DNA from: a virus
Direction: 5' to 3' (one strand)
Length of the DNA stretch: 37,719 nt
Virus record (IMG/VR): IMGVR_UViG_3300031787_000364
Coordinates: 1 to 37,719 of that record
Below the pieces are notes generated by a model. It was not told where the DNA came from and did not search any database. It was given only the letters and a program-made list of their open reading frames with translations. Position numbers and translations under genes: made by a program. Below, in pieces: positions 20,574 through 28,793 of the stretch (the stretch's first letter is position 1; the number at the start of each line of letters is the position of its first letter).

Positions 20574-22546
20574 TGCTCGGGCCTGATCGAATCGAGGAAT
20601 CCGGTCGTCGTAATACTCTGCGGCATCATCCGCCCACCGATGTCCTGCGAGGTTTTGACCCTGAACTGGATGTTGTTCCATCTGCCGCGTGAAATGAGGT
20701 TGAACGACTTGAGGAACTTGAAGTCCTGTGGCTGAACATCGACGTTGGTTTCGAGAGTTGTCCACGTCTTGCCCATGTCGGTGGAGAACTCCATGTCGAA
20801 AGATCCGGTCCAGTCTGGGTTAGGGTTCTCCAGCGCGAACTGAGCATTGTAGCCGGTCTTCTGTGGGATCGGTTCGTTGAAGTTGAATGCCTTGGTGGTG
20901 ATCCGGCTTTCGTAGGGGTAGCCGGAATCGAAGAAGGCAGTGATCGGCGCGGGATCGGTGCGCGTGTTGGGCAGGTAATCGCTGAACGCCCAGACTTGGC
21001 TGGCACCGGAGTTCGCGGACAAGAGTTGGCCACCCCACATGAGGATGGGACCGTTGCTCGAGAACTGGGTGGGGATGAAGTCTGAGACGGACCAGTTGGT
21101 CCAGTAGCCGATCCATGCCTTGGCCAACAGGTGATAGACGAGCACGCAGTTGTTGGCGTCCTCGGAGCCGGTGAGGATTTCTTGGTCACTCTCGGTGAGG
21201 ATGTCCTGCATGTCCTCGGTGAGGAGGGACTCGAAGTCGAGGAGTGGAACGGCGAGGAGGTAGCGGTTGTTCCAAGCGACTGCCTCGCAGAGGTGGTACT
21301 TGGATCGGTTGATCTTGGAGACGATGTCCTTGATCGGTGCGGAGATCGGGAGGCCAACGTCGGTCTGGGTGCCCGCTTGGATCTGGGCGATTGACCGGAC
21401 GCCATCGCGGGAGAGGAACAGGATGTCAGCGCCGATGCCCACGATGGAGCGGTGGGAGACGCAGCCGATGTTCCCGGAGACGAGTCCTACGATCCAGTCT
21501 GCGGCGTCTTGGGTTGGGTCAGCATCGACGTACCAGATGGAGCGTTCCTTGAAGACGAGGATGCGGCTGCCGAACCAAGAGAATAGGCCGGTGATGGGAT
21601 CGCCGTCGCCGCCGACGCGGATGCTTCCGGCGGGGTCCCACGTTTCGCCGTCGAGGATGTCGGAGAAGTGAAGCGTGTCTGGAGTGATCGTGGTGTCCGC
21701 AGACGCACAGAACAGGCGTTGCGTGTGCGATACGAGGTAGATCGGCTTGTTGGGGGGATTGAGCGAAACGTAGGCTACGGCATGGGAACCGTTGGCCGGA
21801 CTGATCGTGATGGTTGGTGCTGTCGTGTACCCGGATCCCGGATTGGTGATTGTGACGGCAACCAAGCTGCCGTCACCGGAAACAACCGCCACGCCAGTTG
21901 CTGTAACTGATGGAGGAACTGTTACTGGAGGAGCAGAGAAGGTGATTGTCGGAATCGTCGAGTGGTTGCTGCTCTCGTTGATGACATCAACCCTGCTCAC
22001 CTTTCCAACGGTGATTGAAGCGTTGGTGTTGGTTGCGTCAATGTACTTGAGCGTGCCCACCCCATCCGAGTAGTAGAGCTTCTCGTTGAGTTGGGCGAAG
22101 TAGATGTAGGTGGCCGACGAACTGAAGGACGAACCGGAGATCGCTCCCCAAGCGGTCGTGGGGTTGCCGACGTACAGTTGGCGGGTTGCGCCACTGGGCG
22201 AGTACCCGGCGATGATCAACCGCTCGGACGCCGCGGTGTCGAAGTAGAACCCGGCGAGGATCTCGATGTCGGTGGGTAGGCCAGATCCCCAGTAGGTGGT
22301 GGTGAGTGCCTCCCAGTTGGAGACGATGCTTTCCCAGTTGGCGGCGAGACCGTTTCCGATGAACGAGATCGAGCCGTAGCGGGTGATCAGGTTTCCGAAG
22401 TCGTCGTAGTCCATGTTGACCGCATCCGAGAGGGATGTGGCCGGGATGCCGTCAGGTCGAGTGGCGGAGATGACGCCGTTGGGGAATCCGTTGGATCCGT
22501 CCAGGACGATCTGGTCATCGAGGGACTCTGACGATTGGAATGGCAT
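20570..22546 (-). CDS. Tail stabilisation / tubular protein, beta-propeller-like (658 aa)
   Basis: The protein resembles podoviral packaged-DNA stabilisation or tail tubular proteins (P22 gp10 / T7 gp12 type). After a short start it has RPDGIPATSLSDAVNMDYDD, then repeated beta units and the segment FGSRILVFKERSIWYVD with GNIGCVSHRSIVGIGADILF and SRDGVRSIAQ, typical of this group, where a screened start message is followed by a surface check. The C-terminal 120 residues are a beta sandwich (SFDMEFSTDMGKTWTTLE). It lies between the neck protein and the ejection genes and is coupled to both by ATGA overlaps. It likely forms the tail tube that holds DNA in place. Confidence 0.7.
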   Translation of the reverse strand: MPFQSSESLDDQIVLDGSNGFPNGVISATRPDGIPATSLSDAVNMDYDDFGNLITRYGSISFIGNGLAANWESIVSNWEALTTTYWGSGLPTDIEILAGFYFDTAASERLIIAGYSPSGATRQLYVGNPTTAWGAISGSSFSSSATYIYFAQLNEKLYYSDGVGTLKYIDATNTNASITVGKVSRVDVINESSNHSTIPTITFSAPPVTVPPSVTATGVAVVSGDGSLVAVTITNPGSGYTTAPTITISPANGSHAVAYVSLNPPNKPIYLVSHTQRLFCASADTTITPDTLHFSDILDGETWDPAGSIRVGGDGDPITGLFSWFGSRILVFKERSIWYVDADPTQDAADWIVGLVSGNIGCVSHRSIVGIGADILFLSRDGVRSIAQIQAGTQTDVGLPISAPIKDIVSKINRSKYHLCEAVAWNNRYLLAVPLLDFESLLTEDMQDILTESDQEILTGSEDANNCVLVYHLLAKAWIGYWTNWSVSDFIPTQFSSNGPILMWGGQLLSANSGASQVWAFSDYLPNTRTDPAPITAFFDSGYPYESRITTKAFNFNEPIPQKTGYNAQFALENPNPDWTGSFDMEFSTDMGKTWTTLETNVDVQPQDFKFLKSFNLISRGRWNNIQFRVKTSQDIGGRMMPQSITTTGFLDSIRPEQ

Positions 22547-23316
22547 CAGACGATGTCGTTGAAGTCGTAGGAGTAATCGGAATCCGGGATGATCCTGCTG
22601 ATCTGCTGCTGTTGGCCACGTTCCATGTCCTTCATGGTGGAGACGTGAGCAGTGCCTTCGGCGAACTTGGCTTGGGCCTTGGAGTACTGGCGGGAGTACT
22701 CGAGCAGGTCACCTTCGACGTAAGCCATGAGAGCGTTGTCGGCGCCCCGGAGGTCGATGGATCGGTTGAGCGTGATGGCTGCGGTCTCGCCGAGTTGCCG
22801 GACGCAGGACTGTTTCTTGCCGAGGATGAACAGGGTGCCGGCGGTGTTGGGAGTCGGTACGAGCTTGATGCGCGGGATGCCGGACTGACCGTAGGTGGTC
22901 GCGCCGTCGGTCATGAGGCGCGAGAGGTTGACGAAGTTGTTGGGTGTGGACTTCCGGGAGTCCACGTTGTTCCAGATGTTGGGATCGAGTTGGAAGAACG
23001 ACTGCCATTCTGCGGCTGGGATCTCGATGCCGTCGGTGTCACCGCTGCCGGTGAAGCGGATGGCGACGGGGAGATCTAGGTAGGATTCCTCGCCGGAGAA
23101 CGAGGCGTAGGAGGAGGTGACGAACGGGCTGATGTTGACGATCTCTTGGCCGTCGGTGATGGAGATGGAGACGACGCCGAGGGTATCGTTCCAGAGAGCG
23201 CCATCCCAGAGCATGGCGTACCTGCGGGCTGCGAACTTCTTGGCGAGCGCGAGTGTGGCTGAGTCGGTGAACGACAGCTTGTCGCAGGCAGCCTGGGCGA
23301 TTTCAGAGATGTTCAT
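22546..23316 (-). CDS. Neck/tail adaptor-type structural protein (256 aa)
   Basis: It opens MNISEIAQAACDKLSFTDSA and continues with AKKFAARRYAMLWDGALWND, a pattern I associate with podoviral head-closure or tail-tube A proteins. The middle is beta-rich (VSISITDGQEIVNISPFV, LDLPVAIRFTG) and a late helical stretch (LMAYVEGDLLEYSRQYSKAQ) is typical of this group. Position directly before the stabilisation protein fits a tail-tubular or adaptor role linking portal and tail. No enzymatic motif. The exact homologue (gp4-, gp11-like) cannot be fixed by eye. Confidence 0.6.
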   Translation of the reverse strand: MNISEIAQAACDKLSFTDSATLALAKKFAARRYAMLWDGALWNDTLGVVSISITDGQEIVNISPFVTSSYASFSGEESYLDLPVAIRFTGSGDTDGIEIPAAEWQSFFQLDPNIWNNVDSRKSTPNNFVNLSRLMTDGATTYGQSGIPRIKLVPTPNTAGTLFILGKKQSCVRQLGETAAITLNRSIDLRGADNALMAYVEGDLLEYSRQYSKAQAKFAEGTAHVSTMKDMERGQQQQISRIIPDSDYSYDFNDIV

Positions 23317-23320
23317 CAGA

Positions 23321-24619
23321 TCAGAACTCGATCAGTTCAAATTGGACCTTGGCGTTCTGCGAGGAAGAGTCGTTGTTGAACCAGTCAGCGTTTCCACCGT
23401 TGGTGTTCTGCGCGATGGTCATTGACGTTGTGGATCCGCTTGGTCCGAACCACACCTTGAAGGTGTGCGTTGCAGCCGTTGAAGTGAATGCGCCCTGGAT
23501 GATCATCACTGCTGGGAATCCACTTGAAACATACTGTCCGCACACCGCAACAACGTCCCCAACGGCACCCGAGTCTTTGACGATGGCAGCGTAAACCGTC
23601 ACGTCGTTTGAAGCTGTGACCGGGAGCGACACTTTCAGTAGAGCCTTGTTCCCGATGGTCTTTGGGGTCCAAGTGTAGGACCAATCCGAAGCGGATCCGC
23701 TTTGCTGCAACACTGCGTATCCACCCGCTGCAATGGATGCTGATTGCTCGGATCCTTGCGCCCTCGAAATCGTCTCCGAGTAGATGAACTTCGCCGCACC
23801 AACGGCGGAGGCCACAACGGTCTTGAGCTTGTTGGAGTCTGCCGAGTCGCGAACGAGGAACGTGTCCGCTGCAACGGTGGAAGACTTCGCTGCCAGATTT
23901 GTGAACGTCACCGTTGCAGCCCCAACGGTCACAGTATCGACAGCAGCGTCACCAATAACAGTGTTTCCGTTGAAAGTGCTTGGCCCCGAGACCGTGACGC
24001 TACTGTTGATAGCGGTTTGTCCGAGGGTAACACCTCCAACGGTTCCAATAATGGCGGCTCCGGTGTTCGTGAGCGTGCCGTTGTTCGTGATGCCGTTGAC
24101 GGTGAGCGCCGAGGTGAACGAGGTCGAGGAGTTGAACGTGACACCACCGTTGAAGACTGTCGCGCCTCCGACGGTGAACGCCCCGGCAATCGAACTCGAC
24201 GCGCCTGCGTTGCTTTGGACGATGTTGCCATAGACTGAGATGTTCCCGCCGGACGTGCTGATGTTGCTGGAGACGGCGAGCGTCGAGGACATGGTCACTG
24301 CCCCGGTGACGGCGAGCGTCGTGGACAGCGTGGTTGCGGCTGCGACAGCCAGTGTTCCGCCGACGGTCGTGTTTCCGGTGGCGGAGGCCACGATGAACTT
24401 GTTGGTGGCGACCGTGAAGTTGCCGGCTAGCGTCGTGTTGCCAGCGATGTCCAGCGTTGCGAGGAACGCGGCGGAGGTGCTGGCCAACTGGAAGGACGAG
24501 TTGTTGCCAGCGCCGTCGCAGATGGTCTTGAGGGTCGTGCTGAACGTGGTGGAGTCCGTCGTCTTCAGCAGGCTGCTGTACGTCGAGGCTACCGAGGATC
24601 CTGTAAGCGGCGTTCCCAT
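23321..24619 (-). CDS. Repetitive tail fibre (432 aa)
   Basis: The start is ATG 24619, right after the lipoprotein stop, with AAGA upstream as a weak ribosome site. Residues 50-260 are a long low-complexity beta region of Thr, Ser, Gly, Val and Asn with a loose unit TLAVxxxTTL and GNTTVxGTL, as in trimeric fibre shafts. The C-terminal 150 residues (from AKFIYSETISRAQGSEQSAS) form a globular beta domain ending in a W-containing strand, the likely receptor-binding tip. It lies next to the lysis cassette and the tail-tube genes. Receptor unknown. Confidence 0.75.
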   Translation of the reverse strand: MGTPLTGSSVASTYSSLLKTTDSTTFSTTLKTICDGAGNNSSFQLASTSAAFLATLDIAGNTTLAGNFTVATNKFIVASATGNTTVGGTLAVAAATTLSTTLAVTGAVTMSSTLAVSSNISTSGGNISVYGNIVQSNAGASSSIAGAFTVGGATVFNGGVTFNSSTSFTSALTVNGITNNGTLTNTGAAIIGTVGGVTLGQTAINSSVTVSGPSTFNGNTVIGDAAVDTVTVGAATVTFTNLAAKSSTVAADTFLVRDSADSNKLKTVVASAVGAAKFIYSETISRAQGSEQSASIAAGGYAVLQQSGSASDWSYTWTPKTIGNKALLKVSLPVTASNDVTVYAAIVKDSGAVGDVVAVCGQYVSSGFPAVMIIQGAFTSTAATHTFKVWFGPSGSTTSMTIAQNTNGGNADWFNNDSSSQNAKVQFELIEF

Positions 24620-24620
24620 A

Positions 24621-24854
24621 TCAGTCTTTTGGAAGTGCATACCATCCGGCGGGGATGGTCACGCGGTTTTGGCTGCGAACGAGTTTGCCGTCTGGAGCCA
24701 TGACGAAGACGTGGGCTTTGACGGGGTCAGCCAGGAGGACGGGTTCGCCTTCAGGAACGAGGATCACGCGGCTGGCGCAACCGCTGCTCATGGCGATCAA
24801 TGCGATCCCGCAGATTGCGGCGGAGATCGTCTTGGGGCTCTGCGAATTGGCCAT
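24621..24854 (-). CDS. Small lipoprotein, outer-spanin (Rz1)-like (77 aa)
   Basis: A good ribosome site (AAAGGA) precedes ATG 24854. Residues 10-25 are hydrophobic (ISAAICGIALIAMSS) and end in SGC, with Cys26 as a probable lipidation site; the -3 residue is Ser rather than Leu, so the lipobox is imperfect. The mature part is short and beta-like, with VPEGEPVLLADPVKAHVFV and a terminal IPAGWYALP, which I have seen in small phage lipoproteins. The gene starts inside the 57-aa gene in another frame, the nesting seen in Rz/Rz1 spanin pairs. An outer-membrane lysis role is plausible but not proven. Confidence 0.65.
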   Translation of the reverse strand: MANSQSPKTISAAICGIALIAMSSGCASRVILVPEGEPVLLADPVKAHVFVMAPDGKLVRSQNRVTIPAGWYALPKD

Positions 24855-24924
24855 GGGTATCCTTTCCGGCGAGTTCCTCAAGCCACTTGAGGATTGCGGT
24901 AACGATTTGACCGATGACGTTCAC
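24751..24924 (-). CDS. Small amphipathic protein overlapping the lipoprotein gene, possible inner-spanin-like (57 aa)
   Basis: GTG at 24924 overlaps the stop of the holin-like gene (GTGA), so it is translationally coupled. The product starts MNVIGQIVTAILKWLEELAG, a short amphipathic or membrane-associated helix, then turns into a strongly charged helix (DDLRRNLRDRIDRHEQRLRQ). The lipoprotein gene begins within it in a different frame and they share 104 bp. The combination of membrane helix plus periplasm-type charged coil with a nested lipoprotein recalls Rz/Rz1, although the hydrophobic stretch is weak for a true transmembrane anchor. The coding potential is supported by coupling and amphipathic design. 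Confidence 0.5.
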   Translation of the reverse strand: MNVIGQIVTAILKWLEELAGKDTHGQFAEPQDDLRRNLRDRIDRHEQRLRQPRDPRS

Positions 24925-25100
24925 TTCTCGGGCGTGGCGTCCTTGGCGGCGATGAGGCCGATGCCCGCGGTGACGGCGGCGATGACGGCGGCAATATCGA
25001 CGTTGGTGGAGGGATCGTTGTCGAAGAGTGCGCGGAGTGCTCCGCCGACTGCGACGAGGATGGCTCCGATACCGGCGATGGTGGTCTTTGTGTTCTTCAT
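24921..25100 (-). CDS. Holin-like two-span membrane protein (59 aa)
   Basis: From ATG 25100, which overlaps the previous stop (ATGA), the protein reads MKNTKTTIAGIGAILVAVGG, a hydrophobic helix at residues 7-25, a short polar loop (ALFDNDPSTNVD) and a second helix (IAAVIAAVTAGIGLIAAK), then a charged end. Two short spans, size about 60 aa and a place beside a lipoprotein and another membrane peptide match class II holins, which make the hole that releases or triggers the endolysin. It is a recurrent small phage protein by appearance. No endolysin is recognised nearby. Confidence 0.6.
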   Translation of the reverse strand: MKNTKTTIAGIGAILVAVGGALRALFDNDPSTNVDIAAVIAAVTAGIGLIAAKDATPEK

Positions 25101-25273
25101 GATTTGTCCCAGTTCCTGATGTGTTTGATGAGAATGACGATGCCGATGACGAGGCCGACCAGCAGAGAGGCGAACCGGATGTACGGACTGATGGCGTCGA
25201 TGAAAGAGATTGCGACGGATCCCGAGGTTGCGCTGGTGGCGATAATGCCGTCTCTGATGTCGTTAGTATTCAT
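25097..25273 (-). CDS. Single-span membrane protein, holin or antiholin candidate (58 aa)
   Basis: Starting at ATG 25273 the protein has a polar N-terminus (MNTNDIRDGIIATSATSGSV), then a hydrophobic helix (FASLLVGLVIGIVILI) and a basic tail (KHIRNWDKS). The layout (N-terminal amphipathic part, one strong span, basic C-terminus) resembles T7-type class II holins. It is coupled by ATGA to the second membrane protein, so holin and antiholin, or a two-component hole, may be made together. Sequence alone cannot decide which is the holin. Confidence 0.55.
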   Translation of the reverse strand: MNTNDIRDGIIATSATSGSVAISFIDAISPYIRFASLLVGLVIGIVILIKHIRNWDKS

Positions 25274-25276
25274 CGG

Positions 25277-25996
25277 CTAGAGAGTGTGAATGCGCCAGAC
25301 GCGACCCATCATTTGGAGGATTCGACGATCCATTGGGACTCCGGTGGTTTGGCCAATTGCAATCATTGCAATGTCACCGTTCAAATATTGCGTAACCGCT
25401 GGATACGGACCTCTTCCAACGTAGTCAGCATTGTAGCTGGATGAGCTATCCACCTTTTGTGACTGAACAGTGGTGTTTACTGTTGGAGTGATCTTTGTAT
25501 CCAGCTCTCGCTTTATGCACATTGCATAAGGACCTGTGGTTACAAGTGGGGAATTTGCATCAGTGTCATTCCATGTCGTTCCGTTTCCTGCAATGGAGAA
25601 TATTCCAGATGGAAGCGGCAGAGTCTGCGATAGATACCCGCAAGCGAAATAAACGTCGTTAGCTGATGAAACCATCCTTTGATAACCACTTGTAGAAGCA
25701 TCAACTGACGAGCAGATAAACATGCTTTGCCCCGCTGCAAACGCCGGAGGGTTGGTCATGTTGTCGATCAACCCCATTGATGACTCATAGAACCTTACGC
25801 AAGCCTGGCCATTGATATTGTACGGCTGCGGAGATATTGACAGCAACATGTCGTACATTTTGTACGTTGTGCCAACCCTTGCTGCTACTTCGCTGACGTA
25901 AGGATAGCCGGTCAACACCATGCCGAACCGTGAATCAACAACGGCGTGGCACCCAGCAGTTGCCGGATTGAAATGGCGTTGGCGTCGGCGTCCCAT
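25277..25996 (-). CDS. Putative tail or appendage protein (239 aa)
   Basis: It begins MGRRRQRHFNPATAGCHAVV and is mostly beta-rich (TTYKMYDMLLSISPQPYNI, AMCIKRELDTKITPTVNTT), with a C-terminal GDIAMIAIGQTTGV and RRILQMMGRVW. The last part resembles the end of LamG-like sequences (a segment with strand-turn-strand and a terminal helix), so a carbohydrate-recognising appendage is possible. It sits among fibre genes and just before the membrane cassette. The codon use is more AT-rich than its neighbours. No firm family. Confidence 0.5.
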   Translation of the reverse strand: MGRRRQRHFNPATAGCHAVVDSRFGMVLTGYPYVSEVAARVGTTYKMYDMLLSISPQPYNINGQACVRFYESSMGLIDNMTNPPAFAAGQSMFICSSVDASTSGYQRMVSSANDVYFACGYLSQTLPLPSGIFSIAGNGTTWNDTDANSPLVTTGPYAMCIKRELDTKITPTVNTTVQSQKVDSSSSYNADYVGRGPYPAVTQYLNGDIAMIAIGQTTGVPMDRRILQMMGRVWRIHTL

Positions 25997-25999
25997 AAA

Positions 26000-26626
26000 T
26001 CACCAGTAGATCCGCAGGCCAATGAATCGAGCGTCCGCGTTCAGTGTGTCCGAACCGTTCCCGGTCTTGCGGGCAATCTTCAGCACCAGAATGCGCGAGG
26101 CAGCAGCGGTTCCTCCAGCGGTAATTGCCGAGGTCGTCGGAGATTCGTGCAGGTCGCTGGCAGCCAGCAGAGTGTCGGTGGACGTGACCTCGCTGCCGAA
26201 CGCGGAGTCGATGGCATCATCGTTGGCCAAGAACCTGCCAGAGATCCCCCAGACCACTCCGCCGGAACCGGAATCAGCGGTCCACGTAACGGACGCCGTG
26301 AATGTGGTCCCAGTCCATCCCGTGGGGGTGCGGATCAGCACCGTGGCCGACTCTTCGGTGGTCTGGTCGAAGTCCACGGTGTCGTAGCCAACCTTGTTGG
26401 TGCTGGTCTCCGAGGTGTTGGAGGATGGCCCGTTGGTGATTGCCGGGATGATGTCGGCTGCCCACACGTCGTAGGAGTTGGAGCCGCCGCCGCCGCCGCC
26501 ACCGGCAGCCAACAGCGTAGCCACCGAAACCTTGCAGGTGGTTGACGTGCTGGCATCGACAATCGGCAGGACATCGTTTGCCGTGTCGATTGCCGGGATG
26601 GATGTGAGTGAGGAGATTTTAGGCAT
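26000..26626 (-). CDS. Putative tail fibre / appendage protein with Gly linker (208 aa)
   Basis: The N-terminus has PKISSLTSIPAIDTANDVLP and VDASTSTTCKVSVATLL, a short module common at the start of phage fibre or tail-attachment proteins (IxxLTxxxxxxxDxLPIVD). A Gly-rich linker (AAGGGGGGGSNS) leads to a C-terminal beta domain of about 150 residues that ends ARFIGLRIYW. This arrangement, an attachment peptide, a flexible linker and a globular head, fits a receptor-binding appendage. It is flanked by other fibre-type genes. Confidence 0.65.
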   Translation of the reverse strand: MPKISSLTSIPAIDTANDVLPIVDASTSTTCKVSVATLLAAGGGGGGGSNSYDVWAADIIPAITNGPSSNTSETSTNKVGYDTVDFDQTTEESATVLIRTPTGWTGTTFTASVTWTADSGSGGVVWGISGRFLANDDAIDSAFGSEVTSTDTLLAASDLHESPTTSAITAGGTAAASRILVLKIARKTGNGSDTLNADARFIGLRIYW

Positions 26627-26628
26627 GA

Positions 26629-26955
26629 TCAGGCCCAGGCGGTTTGCGGAGCGTTTTCAGGACGTGGGCCTTGCTCCGAGGTCCACACGATAAATTGGTC
26701 TGCGCCAGTTGGTACTTCGAGGTTTGCAGCGTCCCGGAAGAGGACCCAGTGCTTGCCGTCGGACACAAAGATTGGGTCGCCGTCTTCGTCGGTGCCGGTC
26801 TGGTGGATCCACGGACCGAGGATGGCCAGTGCGTAGGTGTGTGTTGCGAGTGTGGTGACGGGGTTGCCGTCCTCGTCGAAAGAGACGAATCCATTATCCA
26901 GCCCGAACTGGACTGCCTGCTCCTGGGTATCGAATTTGAGCAGGTAATCGATCAT
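26629..26955 (-). CDS. Phage protein of unknown function, fibre-associated (108 aa)
   Basis: It begins MIDYLLKFDTQEQAVQFGLD and has GNPVTTLATHTYALAILGPW, DGKHWVLFRDAANLEVP and a final IVWTSEQGPRPENAP. Proteins of this style often sit between fibre genes and may act as tail-fibre assembly factors or small structural parts. The ATG overlaps the stop of the LamG-like fibre (ATGA), so expression is tied to it. No enzymatic motif. Confidence 0.6.
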   Translation of the reverse strand: MIDYLLKFDTQEQAVQFGLDNGFVSFDEDGNPVTTLATHTYALAILGPWIHQTGTDEDGDPIFVSDGKHWVLFRDAANLEVPTGADQFIVWTSEQGPRPENAPQTAWA

Positions 26956-28262
26956 GGCGTTGAGAGGGCTTGGAGTTGGGCGTTGGTCTTGATGGTGTTG
27001 TAGTACTGGATGGATTGGATCCAGCCGCCCATGAAGCTGGAACTCAGTCTACTTCCGATGGTCATCTGCGTGTTGGTTGGAACTGTTCCAGACGTGTCGG
27101 TCACCACCGATCCTCCAGAAAGACTGAGAGCAAAGTCATTGAGCTTGTACCTGAATGCCATTCCGAACGGAGTCAGTGCTGGCACATTGATCCCAGACGT
27201 TACGGTAGCCTGAGCAACTCCGCCAACTGTAACCAGAGAGACTTCAGTGCCTACAAAATACAACAGAATACGCTCGTTTCCTGTGGCATTATCACACGCT
27301 ACATACGTGGTGCTAATTGATGGATTTGCTGATTGCTTCGATCCCTTGAATACAATGGATCCCTCCGTCTGGTTGTAAAACCCCGTAAACGCCGCCCCGG
27401 TGATGGAGCACGTGTCGGCGGAGCGGACTAGTGATCCAGTGGTCGTCGGGATGTAGGACGTGGCGAAGAAACCGGCTTCGAACTGGGCTCCCCAGATGAA
27501 GATGTCGGAGGTGGTTTGGCCGAGGTAGCTTGCTGGACTTGTTGTGTTTGTGTTGTTTGTAAACTCAATATAGTGAGACACAACGGTTGCTGACGATGTT
27601 GCTACTTTTGATAGCGAAACGCGCCACCAACCATTTGGAAATTGAGTTACCGATACGGTTGGAGATCCAACAACAACCCCCACTTGTCCTGTGGATACAT
27701 TGAATGCAACATTTGTTGCACCGAATGCACCCGGAAGCATGGATATCATTATCCAATCTGGAGCAGTCGATCCTGTACCTTTTTTAAGGAAAGTTGACTG
27801 TGTGTATGCAGTTCCAGATGTCGCAACTACAGATGAATTATTTATGACGTAGTGCCGTGCATTTGTTGCGGTTTCAGCCAAAATGTCGGCAGCTAAAACT
27901 CCAGATGGATCTGTTCCTTGATTTGTTGAGGCTGTTGAATCTACTTTCTGCCAAGTTGCGTTTCCTAGATCCTCACTCCTAATCGTCAGATTCGTCCTCT
28001 GCTCCTCAATCAGCAACCCACGGCAAAGACGAGTAACCGGGTCGAAGTCGATGCGCGGCACGTTTGTAGCCGCCGTCTTGATCAACCCATCGCTGCCAAC
28101 AAAGGTCCGCGTTGTCGACGCATTCGTAAACGTCGGCAGCGGACCAATGTTGGCCACATACGCCTGTCGAGCAGCGAATTGCAGGTCAAGCGTCAGCGCG
28201 GGATCGTATGGTGTCACCAACCCCTTCTGCGCGTTGAGCCGTAGACTGGTCGAGAGGCGCAT
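26952..28262 (-). CDS. Tail fibre/spike with concanavalin-like (LamG) domain (436 aa)
   Basis: The segment PRIDFDPVTRLCRGLLIEEQ (about 68-87) is a hallmark I know from phage tail and fibre proteins. The following beta-rich middle (about 90-280) reads like a carbohydrate-binding module. From about residue 300 a LamG/concanavalin-like jelly-roll is suggested by EGSIVFKGSKQ, TPFGMAFRYKLNDFALSLSG and QMTIGSRLSSSFMGGWI, with a final IQSIQYYNTIKTNAQLQAL helix. Such domains bind surface glycans, so this is a strong receptor-binding candidate. Base composition drops in the middle (27540-27980), a sign of exchange. Confidence 0.75.
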   Translation of the reverse strand: MRLSTSLRLNAQKGLVTPYDPALTLDLQFAARQAYVANIGPLPTFTNASTTRTFVGSDGLIKTAATNVPRIDFDPVTRLCRGLLIEEQRTNLTIRSEDLGNATWQKVDSTASTNQGTDPSGVLAADILAETATNARHYVINNSSVVATSGTAYTQSTFLKKGTGSTAPDWIMISMLPGAFGATNVAFNVSTGQVGVVVGSPTVSVTQFPNGWWRVSLSKVATSSATVVSHYIEFTNNTNTTSPASYLGQTTSDIFIWGAQFEAGFFATSYIPTTTGSLVRSADTCSITGAAFTGFYNQTEGSIVFKGSKQSANPSISTTYVACDNATGNERILLYFVGTEVSLVTVGGVAQATVTSGINVPALTPFGMAFRYKLNDFALSLSGGSVVTDTSGTVPTNTQMTIGSRLSSSFMGGWIQSIQYYNTIKTNAQLQALSTP

Positions 28263-28266
28263 GGAA

Positions 28267-28533
28267 TCAGAAGGTCATCTTGCCGTTGTACGCGATCACC
28301 GATCCGCTCGTAAGCTGGAAGCCGGTGATGCAACCAACGATCACCATGCCGGCGGGGATCGTGGTGGCGGACCAGGTGCCGCTTACGCCTTCGCCCGTGA
28401 TCGACGTGAACACCGCATTGGAGACCACCTGCAACGCGCAGTAATTGCCGGTCTGAGCCGCAGTGGAAGTCACCAACTGGAACCCGGAGATACCCATCCC
28501 AAGTTCAATAGCCGCATTTGACAGGTCGCTCAT
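28267..28533 (-). CDS. Small structural-type protein (88 aa)
   Basis: The ATG at 28533 directly follows the previous stop. The protein starts MSDLSNAAIELGMGISGFQL and is rich in Thr, Ser, Gly and Val (STAAQTGNYCALQVVSNAVF, ATTIPAGMVIVGCITGF), suggesting a small beta sandwich. It lies between the fibre and the neck-type small genes. It could be a fibre base or decoration protein; nothing specific is recognised. Confidence 0.55.
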   Translation of the reverse strand: MSDLSNAAIELGMGISGFQLVTSTAAQTGNYCALQVVSNAVFTSITGEGVSGTWSATTIPAGMVIVGCITGFQLTSGSVIAYNGKMTF

Positions 28534-28534
28534 A

Positions 28535-28789
28535 TCAGATATCCCAGATCTTTCGGATTTGTTTCTTCGTGAAAGTGCTTTCAAACCGGCTTCCTTGCCG
28601 GTCTTCCATCCTGCTGAACCCCCGCTTCACCTCGTCCTTGAGTTCAGATTCTCTGGCAAAGCCGGTGGCAGCGAACCGTGCAATCGGTTGACGCTGCCAC
28701 CGCTTCCCCTCAATAACGATGGAGTCGGTCCCCATTGGAGCGATCTGCTCAATGGTCCTGCCGCCGTTTTCAAAGGTGTAGATGGGCAT
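28535..28789 (-). CDS. Small basic protein of unknown function (84 aa)
   Basis: I start at ATG 28789 (MPIYTFENGGRTIEQIAPMG), a few bases after the stop of the preceding gene; the frame upstream overlaps that gene only as a shadow. It has an N-terminal beta hairpin and a basic helical end (RQGSRFESTFTKKQIRKIW). The opening recalls FmdB-type zinc ribbon starts (MPIYxF) but the Cys are missing, so I do not assign that family. Probably a minor virion or assembly protein by position. Confidence 0.55.
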   Translation of the reverse strand: MPIYTFENGGRTIEQIAPMGTDSIVIEGKRWQRQPIARFAATGFARESELKDEVKRGFSRMEDRQGSRFESTFTKKQIRKIWDI

Positions 28790-28793
28790 GGTG

